Assembly: GCA_025267735.1 (NCBI GenBank) | Contig: CM046308.1 | Location: forward strand, 35,453,267 to 35,517,266 | From: Mactra quadrangularis | Taxonomy: Eukaryota > Mollusca > Bivalvia > Venerida > Mactridae | Length of the DNA stretch: 64,000 nucleotides | Reading direction: 5' to 3' | Part shown: positions 48,177 through 57,903 of the stretch, in pieces | Position numbering within the stretch: the stretch's first letter is position 1 | How the letters are laid out: each line of letters opens with the position of its first letter | The notes under the pieces: model-generated | Databases searched by the model: none | What the model saw: the letters and a program-made list of their open reading frames with translations, nothing else | What the model was told of the DNA's origin: nothing | Program-made: the position numbers and the translations under genes

Positions 48177-49346
48177 ATGGGGCTATCTATAGATGAAGAT
48201 ACAACAACGTTAGTCATTGACAGTGGTTCCCTGTATACAAGATCTGGTTTTGCTGGGGATGATGCTCCTCGCAGTTATATCTCTACAGTTGTCGGTCGCC
48301 ATGAATATAACTCATGGATGGTCGGCATGGATGGGAAAGAGTCCTATATTGGCTCCGAAGCACAGAACAAACGGGGACTACTTTCTTTAAACTACCCAAC
48401 CAACAAGGGCATTGTCAATGATTGGGATGACTGGGCTAAAATAATGGAATATATATTTACGACAGACTTGAGAGTTTCGCCAACTGATTGTCCAGTTCTT
48501 ATGTCAGACCCACCTAGGATCCCTCGATCACAGCGTGAAACTATGACTGAAGTCATGTTTGAGAGTTTCAACGTACCAGGTTTTTATCTTGCCATGCAAC
48601 CCCTGTTAACAATGTACTCCAGTGGAAGGGGAACGGGGATTATGATTGAATGTGGTAATAGCGTGTCACACATTGCTGCAGTTTATGAGGGGTATGCCAT
48701 ACCAACAGCTACTCGCAGAATACCCTTTGCAGGATCACACGTGACAAACTACCTAGCAACAAAGTTAAACGAACATGGACATAGTTTTTGTTCTTTGTCT
48801 GACATGGAAGAAGTCATTAAACTTAAAGATAGACATAGCTATGTTGCTGACTATTCTAACGCTGCCATGGGTAACCAGAAGGAAATGGAACATAATAACT
48901 TTTATACTGATACATGTAACAAAAAGAGATATGAACTACCTGATGGTCGAAGTATATCAGTTGGAGACGAGCTGTCTCAGTGTACTGAGGGATTATTCAA
49001 GCCTGAGATGTTTAACGTAGACAGTATTGGTATTCATGAACATGTTTATGATAGTTTATTGCAGTGTGATGTAGACACAAGACGCGACATGTTTACAAAT
49101 ATTATACTTTCTGGAGGCACTACGTTAACCCCTGGCTTTGTAGAACGTTTAGAAAATGAGTTAAAACTTTTGTGTCCGAAAACAGCAAGAGTTAAAGTAG
49201 TAGCAATGCCAGAGAGAAAGATATCAGCATGGATAGGGGGATCAATTCTGGCTTCACTGTCAACATTTCAAAGTCAATGGATTTCAAAATATGAATATGA
49301 GGAACATGGTCCTTCAATTGTTCATAGAAAATGTTTTGATTTATAG
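48177..49346 (+). CDS. Divergent actin-like protein, 389 aa
   Basis: An uninterrupted actin-family frame with SGFAGDDAPR (23-32), the subdomain-2 region MVGMDGKESYIG, GIVNDWDDW, LSGGTT (312-317), WIGGSILASLSTFQ and the actin C-terminus GPSIVHRKCF plus DL. It is about 14 residues longer than canonical actin, through an insert near 230-248. Nucleotide-site residues differ from canonical actin: P-loop 1 reads DSGSL instead of DNGSG, K18 is R22, and P-loop 2 is ECGNS instead of DSGDG. Q141 and H165 (actin Q137 and H161) are kept, and actin H73 is replaced by K77. I chose 48177 as start because an acceptor (TGTATGTTACAG) ends at 48172; an in-frame ATG at 48150 lies inside that acceptor region. Polymerisation competence is uncertain. 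Confidence 0.85.
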   Translation: MGLSIDEDTTTLVIDSGSLYTRSGFAGDDAPRSYISTVVGRHEYNSWMVGMDGKESYIGSEAQNKRGLLSLNYPTNKGIVNDWDDWAKIMEYIFTTDLRVSPTDCPVLMSDPPRIPRSQRETMTEVMFESFNVPGFYLAMQPLLTMYSSGRGTGIMIECGNSVSHIAAVYEGYAIPTATRRIPFAGSHVTNYLATKLNEHGHSFCSLSDMEEVIKLKDRHSYVADYSNAAMGNQKEMEHNNFYTDTCNKKRYELPDGRSISVGDELSQCTEGLFKPEMFNVDSIGIHEHVYDSLLQCDVDTRRDMFTNIILSGGTTLTPGFVERLENELKLLCPKTARVKVVAMPERKISAWIGGSILASLSTFQSQWISKYEYEEHGPSIVHRKCFDL

Positions 49347-49789
49347 ATTGTGAATTAGAACTAGCCGCCTCATATAACCCTGACTTTAGATTGAGGGGAC
49401 ATTATACACTGCCCTTCAAAAGTTTTGCGCAGTACGATTAGTTAAATTGCTACAATTCCTTTCGAAGATCATTTCACTTTAAAAATACATGTTTATACTT
49501 TGTATCTAACTTATATCAGATAGATATTTATACACGTATTCAGGAGTTATTGTTTTCTTATCAACTACTACTTAAAATAATTTTACAATAACTCATGTTT
49601 TTCTAGCCACAACCTGTCTTGTTCAATCAATCTTCACTAAACACCACATATATCATTAGAAAAAATCTAGTACACATAACAAATGTATCAACTTGAGTGT
49701 TACATCCGTTTGCCGTGCTTAAGGATGCTTAACAACACTAATGTCAATTTAAGATTAACCAGTTTGAGAGATATATATACATTTTAGAC
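49347..49789. other. Flank between the actin-like gene and secreted-protein copy A
   Basis: No gene. This upstream flank (from about 49383) is repeated before copies B (57244) and C (60648), starting at CTTTAGATTGAGGGG. It is part of the unit that duplicated with the secreted-protein gene. Confidence 0.7.
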
Positions 49790-49841
49790 TATAAGGCTCA
49801 TTATTGGATTTGTATTAAATATACAGCTTACTAAACGAACC
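49790..49841 (+). promoter_or_regulatory. Conserved TATA-type promoter of copy A
   Basis: TATAAGG at 49790-49796 lies 46 bases before the ATG and is followed by CTCATTATTGGATTTGTA. It is retained at 57852-57858 (copy B) and 61039-61045 (copy C), with nearly identical flanks in all three. Its role as the core promoter is inference. Confidence 0.5.
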
Positions 49842-52800
49842 ATGGCTGAGACGTCAAACTATTGGATCCGTCTACTATTTCTAATTGCAGCAGCAATTTT
49901 TGGCGCGATTCCATCAGAGTCTGTTTTAAATGCAGACGAACCAGTTTGCACTTCTAGGTATGACTATGAGTATAAAGTTATGAAACAGTTGGTGACACTA
50001 GATGTGAACCAAGATCAGAATAAGGATGAGATTCAAGTTCTTAAAACTGAACTTGGGAAAGTTACAGGTAAGAATATTTACATTTTAAATAACTGTTTAA
50101 GTCTAAGCATTATAAACTCCGCTGATCTAAATACTTGATATTTGTTTGATTACCCTGGTTCATTAATACTGATATCAATTTTATCGATAGAGTACAGAAG
50201 TATTGTGTTACGTATTTAAGTTAGTAGGTAATGCATGTGAAAATGACGGTTGAACGAACTCTAACAGTACAGTGTGTGAAAAACGTGACTCGTGCTATAT
50301 ATTTTAACAAAAAAATAATATCATGACTGACAAAGACTAATTTGATGTAGATGTATAATTATTTTCTCATTATTTTTCATAGAATATTATTTGCTTGGTC
50401 TAACCTAGAGAGGTTCTTGTTTACTTCCGTCTTCATTTTTTTCGTATTTTTCTATCTGTGAAGACAAATGAATACTATATAGGTAAACCATGGACACATC
50501 CAAGCTGTTATTTGTATTGAATACCACTATTGTAATTATACACGTACTGAACGCCTGCAACAATGACGACCACCAAGTGTATGCTTATTCGGATACACAA
50601 ACATTCGGACAAGTGGTAAACTCAATCTCATATGGACACCTATCGTTTTATGAACATTACTGTTCCAGTTATTTATCATCGTCCACGTCTAAAAAGAGAA
50701 CCTATTCACTCAATTGTTTATTTTCTAACTGGCTTTCTACAATATTACTCCTTTGTGGTGACATCCATCCGTGTCCAGGGCCAGAATATTCTTCCAGTGT
50801 TGATCCACATAACAAGTTCAATGTGTTCAAAAAAGAGGTCTACACTTCATTCATATCAAAATACGTAGTCTTCTTCCTAAATTAGATGAGCTACGCCTGA
50901 TAGCACGGGAAACCAACGCAGCCTGCATTGCCATATCTGAAACCTGGTTGGACGACAGTGTGTTTGATTCTGAACTATCAATCCAAAACTACAATATTCA
51001 GCGTAGGGACAGGAATCGGCATGGCGGTGGTGTGTGTCTCTACATACGTAGTGACATAGCGTATAACACTCGTGATGACCTTCAACACCAGGACCTAGAA
51101 TCATTATGGATTGAACTTTTACTTCCCAAGACAAAGCCAATTCTTCTTGCTGCAATTTATAGACCACCCAAACAAAATGACTTTTATACTATTTTAGAAG
51201 AACTCTGCATGAACAGTACACATTTGAGTGAATATGAAACTTTTATCTTGGGTGATTTCCACGGTGACGTTTCTACTACGAACTCCTACCATAGTTCTTT
51301 AAAACACTTTATGAACATGTTTGATTTTAAACAGATTATTACTGATTTTACTCGCATTTGTAAAACATCATCAACTGTTATAGATATTGTTTTAATTTCT
51401 GATATATCCAAATTCTCATAGTCGGGTGTAATTCATACTTCATTCAGTGATCATTTTATGACTTATTGTACAAGGAAAATCACTAAACCCTTTATTGGTA
51501 AGCACAATATCTCAACTGTTCGTTCAATGAAAAATTACAACAAAGAGAACTTTCAATTTTCTCTCTTAACCACTGACTGGAATAGTGTTCTTTTAAGTAA
51601 TAATGTCAATGAAGCTTGGCATAATTTTAAGACAATATTTTTATCTGTTCTAGATAACATTGCACCTGTAAAACAAATCAAAGTCAAGCAACGCTCTGAA
51701 CCTTGGATTAATTCTGAAGTTTTACAATGTATTAAGGAAAGAAATAAAGCTGTTTTTACTTACAAACATAATAGGTCTGACTGTAATTATGAAAAATTTA
51801 AAACTCTTAGAAACAAAACTCAATATGTAATCCAGAAAGCTAAGGAGGATTATTTTACTGAGACTTGTAAAGAAATAAAGTCTGATTCTAAATCTCTATG
51901 GTCAACTTTAAAGCATTTGGGACTACCATCTAAAAAGTGCACAGGTTCATCCAGTAGACAGAGTATTGGCCTCACTATTGACAAGGAACTTTGCTTTGAT
52001 ACTTCAAAAGTTGCTGAATGTTTTAACCATTTTGATACCACTGTTGCAGTGAATCTAGTTTCCAAATTACCCAAACCTTCTTTCAAGTTTGGAAAGGATT
52101 TTTTATCTAGTTTTTATTCACAAAAAGGAGTATTTCCAAATAATTTTTCGTTTTCTCTTGTTTCTGACAAGAAAGTTCAAAAGTATTTAAACTCTTTGAG
52201 TTCCAAAAAGGCCACTGGTTTAGATGGTATCCCGGCTCGCTTCATCGTTGACAGTGCAGATGTCATAGCACATCCCCTTGCTCATGTGATAAACTTGTCT
52301 TTGATTCAAGGGATAGTTCCTGATGAACTGAAGGCAGCTAGACTTGTTCCCCTTTTTAAGAAATCTGACAAAACCAAAGTCGAAAATTACCGTCCCGTCT
52401 CAATTTTAGCTGTTGTATCTAAAATCTTTGAACGGGTTGTATATGACCAGGTAGAATGTTATTTAAAGGAACATAACCTCTTGTACAATTTTCAATCTGG
52501 CTTTAGAACGGGGTTCTCCACAGACACCTGCCTCATTCATTTAACTGATTTTATTAGATTTCAAATGGACAGTGGCAACTTTGTTGGCATGATTCTTTTA
52601 GATTTGCAAAAAGCTTTTGATACTGTTGATCATGTTATTCTAATTTCAAAGCTTGAAGCCATTGGCCTCGGTCATGATATTATTTTATGGTTCAAATCTT
52701 ATCTCTGTGATAGAAAACAACTGGTTGATGTTTCCAGTACTCATTCTACTTTTAGCAAGGTTACCTGTGGAGTTCCCCAAGGCTCTATCATTTGCCCCCT

Positions 52801-55254
52801 ATTGTTCATAATATATGTTAATGACATGTCTGCAGTTGTCAATAACAAACTACTATTGTATGCAGATGATTCTGCTATTTTAGTCACAGGCAAAGATAGG
52901 TTACAGATAGAACTTGAATTGTCTAAAGAACTTCAGTCTGTCAGTGAGTGATTAATAGATAATAAGTTATCACTCCATCTTGGGAAAACTGAGTCTATTC
53001 TTTTTGGTTCCAAACTTCGCTTAAAGAAAGACAATTCTCTTAATATATCTTGTAATGGAACAGACATTAAGTCTACCTCTTCAGTCAAATACCTTGGAGC
53101 CATGTTAGATAATTCCCTGTCTTGTGAAGAAATGGTCAACTCTGTTATTCAAAAGGTCAACTCCAGACTCAAGTTTCTATACCGCAAGCGTAATTTTCTT
53201 AAAGAACGCACCAAGAAACTTTTAGTATCATCACTTATCCAGTGCCACTTGGACTATGCCTGTTCTTTTTGGTTCCATTGTCTTACAAATAAGTTTAAAA
53301 ATAAACTCCAAGTCACGCAAAACAAAATAATAAGGTTTGTGTTGAACTTAGAACAAAGATCACATATATCTAAGAATCATTTTCAAGATCTCAACTGGCT
53401 ACCAGTGCAGAAGAGAACTGACCAGTTAACACTGTGTCATGTATTTAAAATTAAACATGGGCTGGCCCCAGACTATATGTCTGAACATTTTGTATCACAA
53501 GCCACTGTTCACTCTCACAACACCCGGTTCAGTAAAGGTGGTTGTTTTTCAGTTCCAAAGGTCAAATCTCATGGCTTGAAGTCTTTTTCGTACAATGGCT
53601 GTAAACTCTGGAATCAGCTGCCTTCTAACATCAGGGCTATATAACCAAGTTTAATCATTTTAAAAACAGTATCAAACAGCATTACTTTACTGTGATATAA
53701 ATATTCCACTGATCTGTGATTATTTTATACTTCATACTGAATAATGATCTCAATTACCATTTTTCATTGTTTTATTTATGTGATAACATTTAAACTGTGA
53801 TATTTTTATTTGAATTTTACTGCTTACTTAGATAGCAATTGCATTAAATAATCATTTAACTTTCAAACCTGTGATATTTTTCATGAAGCTTAAATGTAAT
53901 TGTATTAAAAAATATATTTTCTTTCAACTTAAGGTAACCTCTCTATGTTAACCACACCTATCTACTGGATCCACAATTGAAATAAGAGTTCGCTCTTTTT
54001 TGTGACATTATGTGAATATTTGTGGCTTGACATGGCAATATTAAATAGACATATTTCCCTTTAACATTTTAATTGCCTTATTTTACTATTTTTAATAACA
54101 CAAAATTGATTATGTCAATTATTTATTCTTAAAGTGCTATTTATATTTGCTATGTTAAAATGTAAACCATGTGTAATACTCTTTTATTCTGAATAAACTA
54201 TATATATATTGGTCCAATAAGAGATGTAAACGTGCAATAATCTTTCAAAGATAGTATACTTTGATGTAATGTAATGAAATCTGTGTGAAAACCTGCCATA
54301 GCCGGTCCTAAGCCCAGTTTAAAAATAGTTATGGCGTTCTGTCTGTACATGATGTATCAGTATGAAGCAGACGAACCCTGGTGAAAAAACTTAACAACAT
54401 CATCTAAAGTATATGTAATTAAGGATAGAGACTAATACTCGTACACCTTTTTCGGGGTGAAGTAAATGCTTGTCCCATAATGAATCTAAATGTCCATAAT
54501 GATTGTAAAACAAAAAATACCATGGAAAATTACTTAGAGTAAACTAAATCTCTTATTTAATGTCGGTGCATTTAAAAAAAGGGTTCCATGTGATAATGTT
54601 TTGTCATTTTTACTTTCAGAAGCTTTGAAACAAACAACCCAAACCCTACAAGATTTCCGATCAAAATTTGAACAACTAGAGGAGCAAGGACCAAGCCATC
54701 ACTCTAGTTCAACATATATTCGATGGGGTAGAACAACATGTCCTGGAAACGGTTCAGAACTTGTGTACAAAGGGTTTGCCGCAGGTTCAAACTATAATAG
54801 TAAAGGGGGTGCAGCTACTTATTTGTGTTTACCACAAGATCCGATTTGGAACAAGTTTGATGATACAAAGCAAGACTCGGGAAAGGTATGGGGAGCTGAA
54901 TATGAATTTTTGTATAGAAACCAACAATATTTCTTTGGTAAAGATCTGGGACAGCAAGACGTACCTTGTTGTGTTTGTTCCACCCCGAGAACAAGCGTCC
55001 TCATGATACCTGGAAGAAATCTGTGTTACAGTGGATGGACATTAGAATATGAAGGCTATCTGACAAGTGGCCATGATTCCCATTATGCAACAGAGTTTGT
55101 TTGTTTAGATGCAGACCCTGAAGCACTTGAAGGTGGAAGTAAAACAAATTCGAACGGAAAACTATTTTATTTTGTGGAGGCTGTATGTGGCTCTTTACAA
55201 TGTCCTCCGTATGTTGATGGCCGTGAGCTAACATGTGCAGTTTGTTCTAAGTAA
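49842..55254 (+). CDS. Secreted coiled-coil protein with short-chain-collagen-C4-like domain, copy A
   Basis: Two exons, 49842-50067 and 54620-55254 (phase 1, GT-AG), give 286 residues. A signal peptide (WIRLLFLIAAAIFGAIPSES) is followed by a heptad-like segment at about 45-97 (YKVMKQLVTLDVNQDQNKDE ... FRSKFEQLEEQ). A Cys-rich domain at about 106-286 contains TYIRWGRTTCPGNGSELVYK, GGAATYLCLP, CCVCSTPRTS, NLCYSGWTLEYEGYL and a CAVCSK end. This domain resembles proteins annotated as short-chain collagen C4-like in molluscs and cnidarians. No Gly-X-Y triplets are present; the coiled coil probably drives oligomerisation. The intron holds a LINE. A secreted lectin-like or matrix role is only a guess. 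Confidence 0.8.
50380..54240 (+). mobile_element. Non-LTR retrotransposon (Jockey/CR1/L2 group), inactivated, in intron of copy A
   Basis: A frame-2 ORF2 runs from about 50860 to 53644. It has an apurinic endonuclease domain (AISETWLDDSV, ILGDFHGDV, SDHF) and a reverse transcriptase (KKATGLDGIPARF, LLDLQKAFDTVDH, GVPQGSIICPLLF, YADD). The C-terminal tail contains LNWLPVQKRTDQLTLCHVFK and LWNQLPSNIR. In-frame stops at 51419-51421 and 52949-52951 and a frame change near 50860 break it. The 5' part (50490-50885) holds LLLCGDIHPCPGP, a degenerate 2A-like motif. Copy B lacks it. The outer ends are approximate. Confidence 0.85.
53645..54619. other. LINE 3' tail and end of intron A
   Basis: AT-rich sequence without coding frames, with TCTGAATAAACTATATATAT near 54190 as a possible LINE 3' end. 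From about 54510 (ATACCATGGAAAATTACTTA) the sequence again matches copy B's intron. Confidence 0.6.
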
Positions 55255-55678
55255 TGTTTTGTCTGTTCCAAGGACCCTAATATACTATAAGAATCCATAT
55301 TGGGTCAAGGTACTTAGTACTGACTGGTAGTTTTTATCTGAACACATAACTTATATGGTTATAGAATTATAAGAATCGGACTTTGGTTTTTTTCTGATTA
55401 CAGTTGTTACCTTACAAATACAATAGTTTGTATTCTTTATTCATGCTCGAAGTTAGTTTTCAAAATTCCAGAACGTCTTGGTTATGTTAAATAATTAGAC
55501 TTAAAAATACGTATTAAATAATTATGTAACTTTTATCAAATAAATATTTGTACACGTATATAGCATTATTTTCTTATTAAGTATTACTTTAAATAATTTT
55601 ACAATAACTCACGCTTTTGTCCGCCACAACCAGACTTGCTCAATTAATCTTCACTGAACACCACGAAAGTCATTTTAA
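55255..55678. other. 3' flank of copy A with possible poly(A) signal
   Basis: Nearly identical to the flank of copy B at 60154-60577. AATAAA in TATCAAATAAATATTTGTAC (about 55540) is kept in both and may be the polyadenylation signal. Confidence 0.5.
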
Positions 55679-57167
55679 GGTTCATGAACTGTAATGGTGA
55701 CCTTCCACAATCCTTATAATGATATTGTTTCTTGAATCTATATTATTAAAGACATTGAATGGTGAATTTTTAGGGAAGTTTACCGTTCGTAACTTAAGTT
55801 ATGTGCATTTTTATAACGTGACCCTTGATTTTCAAAAAGACCGTAAATTGTGCTGTGACAAAAAATGAAAAAAACATTTAATTTTCAAATTCTGCAGTTT
55901 TATATTCAAATTTTAATCAATTTTCCTATTACACAATCATGTCATGATAAACCAGAACAATCAGATTACACTTTGGACAAATACATATAAAAATATATTG
56001 CTTTGTATACATGTACCCCCGAAGCAAAAATCCGAGTTTTTGAGAGTGTTTAAAAACATTACTCTATCTTTAAAAGCTAATATCTCAAGTTAAAAGTTAG
56101 TTAGACACATGCAACTAGTTTTAAAATTTTCTGCAGTCTTTTCTGCCTATGATATGAAATATTAAAGAAATTTTACCGTTTCTAAATTTTTTTATCAGAA
56201 CTTGTATAAGATTACTATAATAAAACTGCAAGACAATTTATAGCGAAAAATTACGTCAAAATGGTAAATTACAGATAATACTATTTTATACAAATATATC
56301 ATCTAAATTGGTACTGGAGATAGAAATATGAATGTAGAACTCCTCATTATCATATGAAAACCTTCTCTTTACTGATTTTGGCCGGTTTGAGTGAAATATA
56401 ATAGAAACTTACAACTTAACACGTTTTTCGTAAAACATTCTGACTAGTTAGAAATAACGGAGTCAAGCATATTTTTGTATTAGAAACTCTTGGTTGACTA
56501 TAACAGTTTTGACTTGAAAACACATTTAAAAGTCCATTTTGACCAGTCAGAAAAATATCAGAGGAAGTTGAGCAGGCGTTAAACCTTATCCTGTCGTGTT
56601 TTCTGCAGTAGTTTTGCATACACATTTTGACACAAGACTTAGTAATGTTGGAATATTTTGAGCCTTAGCTTTTAAATAATGCTGATTATTGTATCATTTA
56701 CTTTATAAGTAGATAATGATTATATTGAAAACAGAAAAGTACAACATTAGTCTTCATATGCCTCACTATATTCTACCGCATACCAAATTGCTGAATATGG
56801 CGGTGTTTTGTGCGTCTTAGTATTGAGGTGATATCTCCTAGCGGTTGTGATGGCAAATTTAAATTGCAGTGCATTTTACACCAGCACACACAAAATTAAC
56901 CCATTAGTTATGATCCTATACAACGTAACATTGTTTTGTCGATAAACCATTATTTTTACATTAACGACCTTGAAGATCACGCTGTCTAGCTTTTGGTTTC
57001 GCCATTTTCGGAAAATGTGTTACACTATGACGTCATGGAAAAACCGGATCGCGAGGTGAAAATTACTAAAAATAGCAATTACGAAACTTGACGACGACAG
57101 CTATTCGGGTAAAACCGGATTATACCGAGTGTCGAAGTTTACCGAAGTTAGTTACAGTTCCAGAACC
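55679..57167. mobile_element. 1.49-kb non-autonomous element inserted at TTAA
   Basis: The insertion is flanked by TTAA on both sides (55675-55678 and 57168-57171). Its ends, GGTTCATGAACTGTAATGG and the reverse complement of GGTTCTGGAACTGTAAC, are inverted repeats. The matching position after copy B (CATTTTAAGATTATAGAACA) is an empty site with a single TTAA. No transposase is visible. TTAA targeting is the habit of piggyBac elements, but the ends do not begin with the usual CCY, so family assignment is open. Confidence 0.75.
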
Positions 57168-57550
57168 TTAAAAGAGATTCTAGAACACATAACAACTTTT
57201 CAACTTGAGTGTGACATCCGTTTGCCGTACTTAAAGATGCTAGCTTTAGATTGAGGGGGGGGCATTATACACTGCCCTTAAAAAGTTTTGCGCAGTACAA
57301 TTAGTTAAATTGCCACAATTTCTTTCGAAGATCATTTTGCTTTAAAAATACATGTTTATACTTTGTATGTAACTAATATCAGATAAATACTTGTACACGT
57401 ATTCAGGATTTATTGTTTTCTTATCAATTACTACTTTAAATAATTTTATAATAACACATGTTTTCCTCGCCACAACCTGTCTTGTTCAATCAATCTTCAC
57501 TCAACACCGCATATATCATCAGAAAAAATCTAGTACACATAACAAATATG

Positions 57551-57747
57551 TATTAGTTAGATTATGTTTTCATTTTACTATAAGGTTTATAAGGTTGAAC
57601 CTTATAGTAAAATGAAAACATAATCTAACTGGCTTAGCACAGCATATTCCCCAAGTTCAACACGCTTCTATACTTTACAATATTGTACATGTCTACTATC
57701 AACAATCCTCGACAGCTGATTGGACGAGGGGAAAATGCTATGTGCTA
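57551..57747. mobile_element. Hairpin insertion upstream of copy B
   Basis: About 197 bp absent from copies A and C. It contains a perfect 33-bp inverted repeat (57555-57587 and 57598-57630, AGTTAGATTATGTTTTCATT ...) with a 10-bp loop. A second inverted pair (CTTAGCACAGCATATTCCCC and GGGGAAAATGCTATGTGCTA) lies around the rest. Copy C shows the simple site AACAAATATATCAAC. Confidence 0.8.
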
Positions 57748-57851
57748 AATCAACTTGAGTGTTACATCCGTTTGCCGTACTTAAGGATGCTTAACAACAC
57801 TCATGTCAATTTAAGATTAACCAGTTTGAGAGATATATATGCATTTTAGGT

Positions 57852-57903
57852 TATAAGGCTCATTATTGGATTTGTATTAAATATACAGCTTACTAAACGT
57901 ACC
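57852..57903 (+). promoter_or_regulatory. Conserved TATA-type promoter of copy B
   Basis: TATAAGG at 57852-57858 lies 46 bases before the ATG at 57904, the same spacing and context as in copy A. Confidence 0.5.
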
